A stretch of DNA of 64,000 nt from CAVYTF01 sp963708205 (lineage in GTDB: Bacteria; Bacteroidota; Bacteroidia; Chitinophagales; Chitinophagaceae), in the NCBI GenBank assembly GCA_963708205.1, contig OY970196.1, positions 2,418,001 through 2,482,000 of the forward strand, given 5' to 3'. Both the position numbers and the translations under genes were made by a program. Below are positions 51,626 to 60,740 of the stretch, piece after piece. The notes under the pieces were generated by a model, which was not told the origin of the DNA, ran no database searches, and worked only from the letters and a program-made list of their open reading frames with translations. Numbering within the stretch: position 1 is the first letter of the stretch; every line of letters begins with the position of its first letter.

Positions 51626-54019
51626 TTATTTCACTTCAGCTTCCTTCAAATCTTTTTCGTAATAACCATGGCTGTAACCATATCCGTAACCGTAACCATA
51701 TTCGTAGCCGGCCACTTTTTTAATATCATTGAAAATAATATTAAGATTTTTCAATTTATTGTTTTGATACAAGTCATCAACTATCTCCAATTGTTTTTTG
51801 AAAGTATATTTCTGGCGAACAACATACATAGAAATATCACTGTATTTTCCTATTAATATTGCATCAGAAACTAAGCCAATCGGCGGAGTATCAATAACTA
51901 TATAATCAAAGTTGTGTCTTATTTCAGCAAATAATTTTTCTACCTTTTCATTCAAAATTATTTCTGAAGGATTTGGTGGAATTAATCCTGAACTGATGAT
52001 CCAAACATTATCATTTATTCCTGATGGTTTTATGATGTCATCTATTTTTATATCACTTACAATATAATTTGTAAATCCAACATTGTTATCCAGTCCCAGA
52101 TTTGCAGATAGTTTAGGCTTTCTTAAATCCATTTCCATCAACAGAACTTTTTTGCCTGAAAAGCCAAGCGTAGTTGCAAGATTAATTGCCACAAAAGATT
52201 TTCCTTCGCCGCTCATGCTTGAGGTTACAAGGATTACTTTATCTGTGGCTTTGTTTGCTATGAACTGAAGATTGGTGCGTAACGCTCTGAACTGTTCTGA
52301 AATTGCAGTTCTTGAAGTGCTGGTAACCACGACAGGATTTTCAGATTTAGTATGGCTGATTGATGCAACCAAAGGCACATTTGTAACAGTAGTTATATCT
52401 TCAGGCACTGTGATTTTATTTCTGAGTAATTCTTTCACAAATAAAACCATTGAAGGAATCATGATACCAAAAATAAAAGCTCCAAGGAAGAATAAAATCT
52501 TATTTGGGAAATAAGGAAGCGGATCGCTTTCAGGCGCATTGATAATTCTAATCGGGTCTATATTATCAGACTTTGAAACTTCTGTTTGTTCTTTTGTTTT
52601 TAATAAATATAAATATAACTGCTGCAATACATCTTGCTGTCTTGAATAATCTAAATAGATTTTTTCCTGCGTAGGTACTTTTTGAATAGCTCCTGCAACA
52701 ATACCGCTTCTGTTCGTAAGATCGTTTTTATTAACTACCAAACCATTTTCAAAACTTTGCAGCATTTTTAATAACACTCCCCGTTGCTGTTCAATTTGAA
52801 TATCAAGTCCTTTGATCATTGGGTTATTTTCAGTAGAAGTAAGCAAATTATTTTGCCTTTCTATTTGCAAGGCATTATACTTTTCTAAAGAAGCAACAAA
52901 TGCAGGATCCTGAATTGGTGCTGTAGTAGGCATAATACGCTGGTTATTTTTTTCATCTTCAAGATAATTTTCTAAATCTTTCACAACCTGAATCTGCACC
53001 TGTTGTTGGGCAAGCTGCGTATTTAAAGTAAGCGTATTGTCTACTAATAATTTAGCCTGGTCTGGAATGCTTGCAAGATTATTTTGTTTTTTAAATTGTT
53101 CAATAGTAGATTCAATTCCCATAAGGTCTCTGGTAACTCCTATTAAACGCTGATCTATAAATGCAATGGTGCTGTCTGCTATTTTATTGTTTTCATCAAT
53201 GTCAGACTTTACATACAACTGAATAATATGATTTAAAATATCTTCTCCCTTTTTTGGTACAGGTGAAGTAAGATCCATATCAATTGTTGTAACATCTTCA
53301 TTCGTTAAAATGGCTGTATATATAGCAGAATAAAGAGAATAAATATAATCGTATGTATAGATACGCATGCCGATATCATGCTTGGGATCAGTTTCAACAA
53401 CGGCAGGATTATTTTCTAATACCCAGGTGCCGTACTTAAATCTTAATGTATCTCCAAACTTTGCATTAAAAACGCTGTCAGTATTCTTATCTTCAAAGTT
53501 TACGGAATCTTTGTTGATGTGCATGTAATATTCAACAGGGCTGGTGTTATCGCCAAAAAAGTTTGGTTTTACTATTGGTGCAAGGTTTAGAATTTTTATA
53601 AAGAAAGGAGAATTGGTATAAGTTTCTTCATAACGAACAGGACCTTGTCCATAATAAATAACATTCAACTGGAGATCGTGAACTGTTTTTTCCAGCAAGG
53701 TTCTGGATGAAATTATCTCTAATTCATTATTTACATTGGTAGGCGTAGAAAATAAACCGAGGCTGCTTAAGATATCTGTCTCACTTTCACCACTGGTTAT
53801 GCCTTTGCTTTGATCGCCATTTACCAATACCTGCGCTGTGATATTATAATTCGGTGATACATAAATAACAAAAATAGTAGTTAATGCCAGGCATAGAACC
53901 AATGAAAGCAAAAACCAATACCAGTTGCCAAGAACTTTTCCGACAATATAGCCTAAATCTACTTCTTGTTTCTTTTTGAAAGTAGTATTATAGGGTAAAT
54001 TATTCGTTTGATTTTCCAT
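51626..54019 (-). CDS. wzc: polysaccharide co-polymerase and tyrosine autokinase Wzc
   Basis: The 797-residue protein has a Wzz domain with a first helix at about 33-53, a long periplasmic coiled coil (about 280-450) and a second helix at about 508-528. The cytoplasmic BY-kinase has Walker A SGEGKS from about 603, Walker A' VLLMEMDLRKP (about 626-636) and Walker B YIVIDTPPIG (about 706-715). The tail at about 772-787 is a Gly-Tyr cluster with eight or more tyrosines, the autophosphorylation site. It controls chain length and works with Wza as the export machine. No Wzb-like phosphatase gene lies in the locus. Confidence 0.95.
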   Translation of the reverse strand: MENQTNNLPYNTTFKKKQEVDLGYIVGKVLGNWYWFLLSLVLCLALTTIFVIYVSPNYNITAQVLVNGDQSKGITSGESETDILSSLGLFSTPTNVNNELEIISSRTLLEKTVHDLQLNVIYYGQGPVRYEETYTNSPFFIKILNLAPIVKPNFFGDNTSPVEYYMHINKDSVNFEDKNTDSVFNAKFGDTLRFKYGTWVLENNPAVVETDPKHDIGMRIYTYDYIYSLYSAIYTAILTNEDVTTIDMDLTSPVPKKGEDILNHIIQLYVKSDIDENNKIADSTIAFIDQRLIGVTRDLMGIESTIEQFKKQNNLASIPDQAKLLVDNTLTLNTQLAQQQVQIQVVKDLENYLEDEKNNQRIMPTTAPIQDPAFVASLEKYNALQIERQNNLLTSTENNPMIKGLDIQIEQQRGVLLKMLQSFENGLVVNKNDLTNRSGIVAGAIQKVPTQEKIYLDYSRQQDVLQQLYLYLLKTKEQTEVSKSDNIDPIRIINAPESDPLPYFPNKILFFLGAFIFGIMIPSMVLFVKELLRNKITVPEDITTVTNVPLVASISHTKSENPVVVTSTSRTAISEQFRALRTNLQFIANKATDKVILVTSSMSGEGKSFVAINLATTLGFSGKKVLLMEMDLRKPKLSANLGLDNNVGFTNYIVSDIKIDDIIKPSGINDNVWIISSGLIPPNPSEIILNEKVEKLFAEIRHNFDYIVIDTPPIGLVSDAILIGKYSDISMYVVRQKYTFKKQLEIVDDLYQNNKLKNLNIIFNDIKKVAGYEYGYGYGYGYSHGYYEKDLKEAEVK

Positions 54020-54062
54020 AATATAAAATAAGTATTAAATGATTTGGAGTAACTAATGAGAT

Positions 54063-54887
54063 CTAAGGAGATCTATGTGAATAAATAACTACAATTAAAA
54101 CCAGGACAGCTTCGGCTACCCTGATATATGTGTCAGTATATGAATAAGACTTCTGAACTAACGAATTTGTTGGTTCAACATATATAACATCATTGGGGCG
54201 TAAATAAAAATACTTGGACATGAGAGCACTGCTGCTATCCAGATTTATTCTCACCACTTCTTTTTTACCAAAATCGTCATCACGCATTAACAGTACATTG
54301 CTCATCTTTCCATAAATAGTAATATCGCCTGCTAAGCCAATTGCATCAAAAATCGTTGGTTTTTCGTTAGGCATTATAAATGATGCGGGATTTTTTACCT
54401 GGCCCAAAACCGTGACCCTGAAATTTGCAAACCGCACATTTACAACAGGATCTTTAAAATAGAACCCAATTCTGCGAACCAGCGTATCAGTTATTTGATC
54501 AGTAGTCATTCCCCTTACATACACAGTATCTAAATAGGGCATTTTTATGTATCCATCTTTATTCACTAAATATCCCTGGATCGCAGCCTCAACTCCATTA
54601 CTGTTAGAAGCAGCACCTGCCAAAATAGGTTGATTACCTTCATTTAATAAACGATTAGACGTAGGGTCAATTGTTTCTATTGTAATATTTAAAATATCAT
54701 CCGTTTTTACAGTAGGAGATGAAAAAGCATTTAAAGTAAAAATTCTTGGTGTCTTTAAAGTGTCTCGCGGAAGATCTTTAAAATATGCGATTCGAGGTGC
54801 GCAGGAGGTAAAAAAGTTTGCAATTAAAAGTAGCCAGCCTATTGTTGTAAGTAGTTTGTTTGATCCCCAGCCTTGTGTGATTTTCAT
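54063..54887 (-). CDS. wza: outer membrane polysaccharide export lipoprotein Wza
   Basis: The 274-residue protein has a leader with lipobox NFFTSCAPR (Cys at about residue 29). The poly-export domain includes LNITIETIDPTSNRLLN (about 63-79) and YIKMPYLDTVYVRGMT, and an SLBB-type domain follows (FRVTVLGQVKNPASFIMP, about 157-174). The C-terminal segment TYIRVAEAVLVLIVVIYS is an amphipathic or hydrophobic helix, matching the helical barrel by which Wza crosses the outer membrane. It is the first gene of the operon, 23 bp downstream of the -7 element. Confidence 0.93.
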   Translation of the reverse strand: MKITQGWGSNKLLTTIGWLLLIANFFTSCAPRIAYFKDLPRDTLKTPRIFTLNAFSSPTVKTDDILNITIETIDPTSNRLLNEGNQPILAGAASNSNGVEAAIQGYLVNKDGYIKMPYLDTVYVRGMTTDQITDTLVRRIGFYFKDPVVNVRFANFRVTVLGQVKNPASFIMPNEKPTIFDAIGLAGDITIYGKMSNVLLMRDDDFGKKEVVRINLDSSSALMSKYFYLRPNDVIYVEPTNSLVQKSYSYTDTYIRVAEAVLVLIVVIYSHRSP

Positions 54888-54910
54888 GTACTATGATTGC
54901 TTTTGGTGTG

Positions 54911-54942
54911 CAAATGTAACGGCGGGGTATTGATACACCAAA
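54911..54942 (-). promoter_or_regulatory. promoter of the sulfated-polysaccharide operon
   Basis: On the minus strand TTTG (54942-54939) and TACATTTG (54918-54911) are spaced by 20 bp, a full match to the Bacteroidota consensus. It lies directly before wza. No other full consensus was seen in the intergenic gaps I examined as far as uxs, supporting one long transcript. Confidence 0.75.
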
Positions 54943-55040
54943 TAATTTTCCTACAATAATGTTGCATTAACCGTGTTTTAATTGTTTTATAATAAATCAT
55001 TCTTTATTATTTGTGCTGTTACCTTTGCAATAGTAAAACA

Positions 55041-56267
55041 ATGAAACAATTTAGTGTTCCCAATATCTACCGGAGCAATTTAATAAGCTCCATAAAAAAT
55101 AAGCGAAAGCTCAATGATAAATTAAAGAAAGATTTCACGCCAACGCTTCTTGATTTCGGCAATCTTCAGATTTTTCTTGCACGTCATTTTGGTTTTTGTT
55201 ATGGTGTTGAAAATGCTATAGACATTGCTTTCAAAACTATCCGCGAAAACCAGGGAAAGCGCATTTTTTTGTTGAGCGAAATGATTCATAATCCGCAGGT
55301 AAATGAAGACCTTCAGCAGCGCGGCGTATCTTTTTTGCAGGATACTTATGGCAGGCAGATTGTGCCTTTCGATTCTATTACTGAAAATGATATTGTCATC
55401 ATCCCTGCATTCGGTACAACATTGGAGATCGGGAAGATTTTGCAGGAAAAAAACATCCATACAGAGCATTACAACACAACATGCCCTTTTGTAGAAAAAG
55501 TATGGAACCGCAGCGAGCAAATTGCATTAAAAAAATACAGCATCATTGTGCATGGCAAACCAAAGCATGAAGAAACACGCGCTACCTTTTCACACGCCTC
55601 TTCGCAAACGCCAACGGTAATTGTAAATGATATGGATGAAACAATAAACCTCGCAAAATATATCACCAAAGAAAAACCTGCAGCACAATTTTATATAGAT
55701 TTTAAAGGAAGATTTTCAGAAGATTTTGATGTGGAAAAAGACCTGCAGCGCATCGGTGTGGTTAATCAAACAACACAATTGGCAAGTGATACCCAGGCAA
55801 TTTCGGATTATCTGAAAAGCGTGATTAAAACGTATTATCAGTTGAATGATGAGAACATTCATTTGCATTTTGCAGACACACGTGATACACTTTGCTATGC
55901 CACCAACGACAACCAATCTGCCGTTGAAGGCATGCTGCAAACCGATGCTGATTTTGCAATTGTTGTCGGCGGGTACAACAGCAGCAACACTTCTCATCTG
56001 GTAGAATTGTGCGAGCAAAAATTACCCACTTATTTTATCAATGCTGCCAATAAAATTATTTCAGATCATGAAATTCTGCATTGCAACTGGCAAACAAAAG
56101 AAGAAAAGATTTCTTATGATTTTCTGCCGCAAAAATCCCCTGTAAAAATATTGATCACGAGCGGTGCAAGTTGTCCTGATGCAGTAGTAGAAGATGTGAT
56201 AAGAAAGCTTGCAATGTTTTATAATATTGAATCCAAAGTTGATGAGATGGCAGAAATATTTTCCTGA
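55041..56267 (+). CDS. ispH: 4-hydroxy-3-methylbut-2-enyl diphosphate reductase
   Basis: ATG at 55041 gives 408 residues; the ten codons before it are not family-like. The three iron-sulfur cysteines lie in RHFGFCYGVENAI (about 47-59), NTTCPFVEKVW and ITSGASCPDAVVEDV near the C-terminus. HGKPKHEE and VNQTTQLASDT are substrate-site motifs. It makes isopentenyl and dimethylallyl diphosphate in the last step of the methylerythritol phosphate pathway. The 40-residue N-terminal extension and internal insertions are typical of the longer Bacteroidota form. It is divergent from wza. Confidence 0.94.
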   Translation: MKQFSVPNIYRSNLISSIKNKRKLNDKLKKDFTPTLLDFGNLQIFLARHFGFCYGVENAIDIAFKTIRENQGKRIFLLSEMIHNPQVNEDLQQRGVSFLQDTYGRQIVPFDSITENDIVIIPAFGTTLEIGKILQEKNIHTEHYNTTCPFVEKVWNRSEQIALKKYSIIVHGKPKHEETRATFSHASSQTPTVIVNDMDETINLAKYITKEKPAAQFYIDFKGRFSEDFDVEKDLQRIGVVNQTTQLASDTQAISDYLKSVIKTYYQLNDENIHLHFADTRDTLCYATNDNQSAVEGMLQTDADFAIVVGGYNSSNTSHLVELCEQKLPTYFINAANKIISDHEILHCNWQTKEEKISYDFLPQKSPVKILITSGASCPDAVVEDVIRKLAMFYNIESKVDEMAEIFS

Positions 56268-56271
56268 TTTT

Positions 56272-56994
56272 TTAGCCCATGTTATGAAAAACTTTGCTCA
56301 CATCATCATCCTGTTCCAGCTTTTCAATTAGTTTGGAAACATCTTCTGCCTCCGCATCATTTACGGGAACTGTTGTTGTAGGTATCCATTCTATCTCAGC
56401 GCTTATTGGCGTTATTTTTTTATCCTCCAATGCTTTTTGCAACTTGCCGAAATCTGTAAAATTGCTTCGAAGCACAACTACATTATTGCCGTTTTCATCA
56501 GTGCTTTCGCCCATTTCTTCAAGTCCGAAATCTATCAGTTCAAATTCAAGTTCATCAATATTTAATCCTGCAGGATTTAATTTGAACACACCCATTTTTT
56601 TAAACTGAAAACTAACACTGCCGCTGTTGCCGAGTGTGCCATTATTTTTATTAAAAATACTTTTCACATTAGCAACTGTACGCACATGGTTGTCTGTCGC
56701 AGTCTCCACTAAAATAGCAACACCGTGCGGTCCATAACCTTCGTACAAAATTTCTTCATAGTTCACTAATTCCTTGCCTTGCGCACGTTTTATCGCTGCT
56801 TCCACACGGTCTTTAGGCATGCCAACGCTGCGCGCATTTTGAAAACATCTTCTCAAAGCAGCATTTGCTGCAGGGTCCGGTCCGCCTGCTTTTACGGCAA
56901 TAATTATTTCTTTACCGATGCGGGTAAATTGTTTCGCCATCCTGTCCCAGCGGGCAAACATAGTGGCTTTGCGCACTTCAAAAATTCTTCCCAT
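56272..56994 (-). CDS. YebC/PmpR family protein
   Basis: The 240-residue protein has the three-domain YebC plan. Its start, MGRIFEVRKATMFARWDRMA with KQFTRIGKEI, is a variant of the usual GHSKWANI opening. GGPDPAANAALRRCFQNARSVGMP (shown in part), NVKSIFNKNNGTLGNSGSVSFQF and the C-terminal NDAEAEDVSKLIEKLEQDDD follow. The family has been described as DNA-binding regulators and more recently as translation factors that relieve ribosome stalling at prolines. It is convergent with ispH, 4 bp apart. Confidence 0.9.
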   Translation of the reverse strand: MGRIFEVRKATMFARWDRMAKQFTRIGKEIIIAVKAGGPDPAANAALRRCFQNARSVGMPKDRVEAAIKRAQGKELVNYEEILYEGYGPHGVAILVETATDNHVRTVANVKSIFNKNNGTLGNSGSVSFQFKKMGVFKLNPAGLNIDELEFELIDFGLEEMGESTDENGNNVVVLRSNFTDFGKLQKALEDKKITPISAEIEWIPTTTVPVNDAEAEDVSKLIEKLEQDDDVSKVFHNMG

Positions 56995-57121
56995 AAAATG
57001 TTTCTGTAGATCTTTTTAGCAATCAAAGGTTGCAAAAATAGCAGAAGAAAGTTTTCAGTAAAAATAAAAGAAGGATTGAATGCTTTTCTCATTCTCAATC
57101 CTTCATCTTAATTATTAATTC

Positions 57122-58018
57122 TTAATTAGATTCATGCCCATAACTAAGCACTCTTGAAATTTTCCATGTACCGTTTTCTTCTTTCCAAACCATTGCAAAT
57201 CCAAATGTGCCTGTTACAACTTGACCATTTTCTTTATGGGTAAAAGTATGTTCACCAATTTCCATCGCGCCATAATTCGGACAGGGATATACCTTCAGAC
57301 TTCCCGGAACCAAGGTACGGATGAGACCATTATTTTTGGAAAAAAGATCAGCGAAAGCTTTCATGTTTTGATCATAATTTTTCAGTCCGTCTTTATCATG
57401 ATAAAATTCAAGATCAGTTGTAAAATAGGTTTGTAGTGTTTTAAGATTTTGATGATTGAAAGCATCAAATAAAAGACTGTCCATGTGTGCAATGGTATCG
57501 TATAATGCATTATGAAAAGTGGGATGATAATTCAAAACAATTGCATCAAATTCTTTGTTCATTTTCCAGTCATCATTCACTTTATTCCAGGTGCGTGTAA
57601 ACCTTGAAACCTCCATGAGCTGTGGGTTTGCACCTGCATCCAACTCATAAAAATCCTGCATGCCTGTTTGCAAAACCGCTGTTGCACTAACGGGATAAAC
57701 CCTTAATGTACCTGCTTCAATTTCACGTTTCATTTTTGGTGAAGAAGCATTTTTATCTGCTCCGCAAAAATGATCTTTGATGTAGTTGATAAATTCAATT
57801 CTGTTCTGGGAATCAGCAGGAATGTCTTCACCTTTATCCTGGTAAAAAGTAAAATCACTTCCTAAAATATTTTCAACAACATTAATGTCGCATGTGTTGA
57901 AGGCAGCATTGAACAATGCGCTGTCTTTATCTTTCAACTCATCAAACAGTTTGCTTGAAATAACATTTTCGTTTTGTGCAAATGCATGAATATTTAGGAA
58001 AGAAATAAATAAAAACAA
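57122..58018 (-). CDS. secreted protein with two NTF2-like (DUF4440) domains, start disrupted
   Basis: Two related NTF2-like domains are visible, at about 27-155 (DSALFNAAFNTCDINVVENI, then DFTFYQDKGED) and about 175-298 (DSLLFDAFNHQNLKTLQTYF, then DLEFYHDKDGL, ending MVWKEENGTWKISRVLSY). The reading starts with TTG at 58018 in the middle of a signal-peptide core (FLFISFLNIHAFAQ). A natural ATG AAA ACT TTC start lies at 58046-58044, but one base out of frame. Removing a single A after TTG would restore a perfect signal peptide. It is either a real frameshift or a sequence error. The function of such secreted DUF4440 pairs is unknown. Confidence 0.75.
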   Translation of the reverse strand: MFLFISFLNIHAFAQNENVISSKLFDELKDKDSALFNAAFNTCDINVVENILGSDFTFYQDKGEDIPADSQNRIEFINYIKDHFCGADKNASSPKMKREIEAGTLRVYPVSATAVLQTGMQDFYELDAGANPQLMEVSRFTRTWNKVNDDWKMNKEFDAIVLNYHPTFHNALYDTIAHMDSLLFDAFNHQNLKTLQTYFTTDLEFYHDKDGLKNYDQNMKAFADLFSKNNGLIRTLVPGSLKVYPCPNYGAMEIGEHTFTHKENGQVVTGTFGFAMVWKEENGTWKISRVLSYGHESN

Positions 58019-58076
58019 AATGATGTATTGTCAAGAAAGTTTTCATAATTTAATTTTTTATAGCAGTTATTCCTTT

Positions 58077-58454
58077 CTATTTGGTCAATAATTTTTTTAT
58101 TCCTTCGCCTATTGCTTCAATGCGCTGTACAGAAGCGGTGGAGTTTTCATTTTTATCAATAACAATATCTATTTTTCCGGCAGATGCGTTTACATGAAAA
58201 TGTGTGCCGTCATTGAGTTTGGTATCAACATTCATATAATCGTTTGAAGATGCAAACAATCCGTTTGGTTCTATTTGCTGATTGAAATAATCCTGTACAT
58301 CCCACGTTCTGTTTTCAGGATAATAAGCTTTGAATTCATACTTGTCTTCATTGTTGTGAACCTGGATAGAAATATCATGATCATTCATGTTGCACGAAAT
58401 AAAAAACATAGAAATGAATGTAAAAAACACAAGAGCAAAGACTATTTTTTTCAT
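58077..58454 (-). CDS. small putative lipoprotein of unknown function
   Basis: The 125-residue protein starts MKKIVFALVFFTFISMFFIS followed by CNMND, a lipobox with Cys at residue 21. The mature part (DISIQVHNNEDKYEFKAYY, then NRTWDVQDYFNQQIEP and FHVNASAGKIDIVIDKNENS) is polar and beta-rich, with no recognised family. It sits between the PspC gene and the DUF4440 gene on the same strand. An intrinsic terminator at 58509-58543 separates it from the PspC gene, so it has its own promoter or is read with the DUF4440 gene. Confidence 0.65.
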   Translation of the reverse strand: MKKIVFALVFFTFISMFFISCNMNDHDISIQVHNNEDKYEFKAYYPENRTWDVQDYFNQQIEPNGLFASSNDYMNVDTKLNDGTHFHVNASAGKIDIVIDKNENSTASVQRIEAIGEGIKKLLTK

Positions 58455-58508
58455 GATAAAAAGATTTAATTTTTAATTCTCAATTCTCAATTCTTAATAG
58501 TAAAAGGG

Positions 58509-58543
58509 AAGTGCCTATGATTGTGAACAATGCTAAGGCACTT
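58509..58543. terminator. bidirectional stem-loop terminator after the PspC gene
   Basis: AAGTGCCT (58509-58516) pairs with AGGCACTT (58536-58543), with an inner ATTG/CAAT stem. On the plus strand it is followed by a short T run; on the minus strand, 23 bp after the PspC stop codon, it is followed by CCCTTTT. It most likely ends the PadR-PspC transcript. Confidence 0.7.
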
Positions 58544-58565
58544 TTTCTCCCGACTTAAACCAACT

Positions 58566-60728
58566 TTACATCATAAATTTTTCGATCAGAATAGAAGATA
58601 CATTCACGCGGCTGTTGCTTTCATCAATTTCTGTAACTGTCTTTTTTGGTGTTGCTTCTTTAGCAGGCTCGTAATGGTAGCGTGTGCTGTCCTGTACATT
58701 TTGCAATTGCTTATTTATTTGTTCTATGCGTCTTTGTTCAGAATCGCGCTGTCTTTCCAGCTGCTCTTTGTTTTGTTGTGCTTGCGGCAAAGTGTTTACG
58801 GTTGTATCGCTTTCTGTATTGTTTTCATTATCATTATTATCTTTATCTTTTCCGTCGGTTCTTTGCAATCCTGTTTTTGTCATCACATATTCTACATTTC
58901 TTTCCCAATTATAGTCGCCGTTATTGTAATCATTATTCCAGTCATAATCATTCATATCCCATCCAAAATCTATATGTTCATTATATTCTCCCACAGGATC
59001 ATCTACCTGGATTCTTTTGCCAACAGGTACTGCAATGGTTATATATATTTTTTGGTTGCGGAATTTTTCTGCTGCGGTTATAGGAATGCCTCTGTCGAGC
59101 AAGAGCACAGTATCCTGCTGGGTAATAGTATAATTCATTTTTGACACTAAATCTTCCGCCTGGTTTTTTGAAGAGCCGTTGGAAACCTTGAGCATGGTTA
59201 CTTTAAAGCTGTCGTTATTTGATTTAATGATTCTCACTTCAATATTTCTTACATAAGCTGTGTCTTCATCAATATTTGCAAAAGGTTCTAAGTGTAGCCA
59301 GGTATTATTGCCATAGTATTTCAGGTAATTATTTCCTTCTATTTCTAATTTAGCAACGGCAGGTTTCGTAAGGGGCACAACTTGTTCCTGGGGATAATTA
59401 TGATATCTAAAATCATCACGCAGGGAAATGATTAGCGCAAACACGCAAAATAATCCGAGCAGCCAAAGCGCTGAAAAGCCGTATTGCATTACATTTTTAT
59501 TGCTGTGTACTTTGGCAATTCTGCGGATGATCCAGACAATAATGCCAATAATTGGTATCCAGATAAACAGGATCAACACGCCCCATGCGAAAATATTTTG
59601 CCAGCCATCATTCAGAACATAATGAGTTAAGGGTAATAAGCCGATGCCTACAACACCCAGTGCAAACAGTGCCGAAACGATGGAAAAAAGTATGACGCCG
59701 ACAATAAAATACACAATTATTTTTACAAAAAGCGCGATCGCATTTCCCAGTCCGCTTCTTCCTTTTTGCTGTGCAAAGTCAGAGAACTCTTTTGCTTTTT
59801 TCGGAATAGCCTGCTTTACGTCCTCTGTCATTTGCGGAATACGATCTTTAAAATCTTTAATGTCACTCACAACAGTGTTCTTGATGGAGTTCAGGTCAAC
59901 CTTTTCACCTTTCATCTCTAATTTGTCTGAAGTTGTTTGTGCTTCCGGCAGCACCAGCCATAAAATGATATAGATCAAGGTTGCGCCGGGACTAAAGGAA
60001 AGATTGACAAAATGCGGGAAATTAAATGCGCCCCAGTGAGACCAGTGAAAAATGATGGATATAAATGGAATTAAAAAAAGTACGCGCGGTATCCAGACAC
60101 TTACGCCAAAATAATGAGATAAGCCGCGGCAAACACCTGCAATTATTTTATCATCAGGGTCTCTGAGTAAGCGTTTTTTTGCAGAACCGATTACTTTGGT
60201 TGAGGTGCTTGGCACTGCAACCCACAATACCAGGTAGGTAATAAAGCCGAAGCCAAAGCCGAAAGCAAAGATCACAAACAGGATGCGGATGATAAGCACA
60301 TCAACACCGAAATAATTGGCGATACCACTGCAAACTCCGGCTATTATCTTTCCATTCTCATCGCGGAAAAGCCGTTTAGGACCAGCGCTCGCTGTATAAG
60401 TTTCGCTTTGTGTGCTTTGCTGCTGGTTACTTTTATTTTCAAACTGGGATTTTACTTTGGTTTCATCATCATCAAAATCTTCAGGTTTGCCAATGCTTGC
60501 AATTACAGCATTCACATCTTCATCTGTAATGCAGGTGCTTCCCTTTTTCAGTGTTTCGCTGAAAAGCTCTGCAATGCGGCCTTCAATATCATTGATTATT
60601 TCATCGCGGCCTTCTTCATTCGCAAAATAATTGCGCAGGCTTTCGATGTACTGTTTTAAAATATCATAAGCAGATTCCTCTATCGGGATTATTCTGCCTT
60701 GGAAATTTATATTAATTACTTTTTTCAT
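58566..60728 (-). CDS. membrane protein with two PspC domains
   Basis: ATG at 60728 gives 720 residues (MKKVININFQGRIIPIEESA). Residues 1-90 form a helical cytoplasmic head. Two PspC domains follow: KRLFRDENGKIIAGVCSGIA at about 113-175 and KRLLRDPDDKIIAGVCRGLS at about 185-265. Four to five further helices span about 335-450. A C-terminal extracytoplasmic beta domain (about 465-620) and a Gln/Glu/Arg-rich coiled segment end the protein. PspC proteins act at the inner membrane in envelope stress. The PadR gene 12 bp upstream is its probable repressor. Confidence 0.88.
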   Translation of the reverse strand: MKKVININFQGRIIPIEESAYDILKQYIESLRNYFANEEGRDEIINDIEGRIAELFSETLKKGSTCITDEDVNAVIASIGKPEDFDDDETKVKSQFENKSNQQQSTQSETYTASAGPKRLFRDENGKIIAGVCSGIANYFGVDVLIIRILFVIFAFGFGFGFITYLVLWVAVPSTSTKVIGSAKKRLLRDPDDKIIAGVCRGLSHYFGVSVWIPRVLFLIPFISIIFHWSHWGAFNFPHFVNLSFSPGATLIYIILWLVLPEAQTTSDKLEMKGEKVDLNSIKNTVVSDIKDFKDRIPQMTEDVKQAIPKKAKEFSDFAQQKGRSGLGNAIALFVKIIVYFIVGVILFSIVSALFALGVVGIGLLPLTHYVLNDGWQNIFAWGVLILFIWIPIIGIIVWIIRRIAKVHSNKNVMQYGFSALWLLGLFCVFALIISLRDDFRYHNYPQEQVVPLTKPAVAKLEIEGNNYLKYYGNNTWLHLEPFANIDEDTAYVRNIEVRIIKSNNDSFKVTMLKVSNGSSKNQAEDLVSKMNYTITQQDTVLLLDRGIPITAAEKFRNQKIYITIAVPVGKRIQVDDPVGEYNEHIDFGWDMNDYDWNNDYNNGDYNWERNVEYVMTKTGLQRTDGKDKDNNDNENNTESDTTVNTLPQAQQNKEQLERQRDSEQRRIEQINKQLQNVQDSTRYHYEPAKEATPKKTVTEIDESNSRVNVSSILIEKFMM

Positions 60729-60740
60729 GATCAAAATGTT

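Noticed and set aside
51660..51720. Tandem DNA repeat at the end of wzc
   Set aside because: The repeated CCRTA-like units encode the Gly-Tyr tail expected of Wzc kinases, so coding constraint explains them.
57122..58018. Calling the double DUF4440 gene a pseudogene
   Set aside because: Only the signal-peptide start is out of frame. The rest is open and could still be read from TTG, and a sequencing error is as likely.
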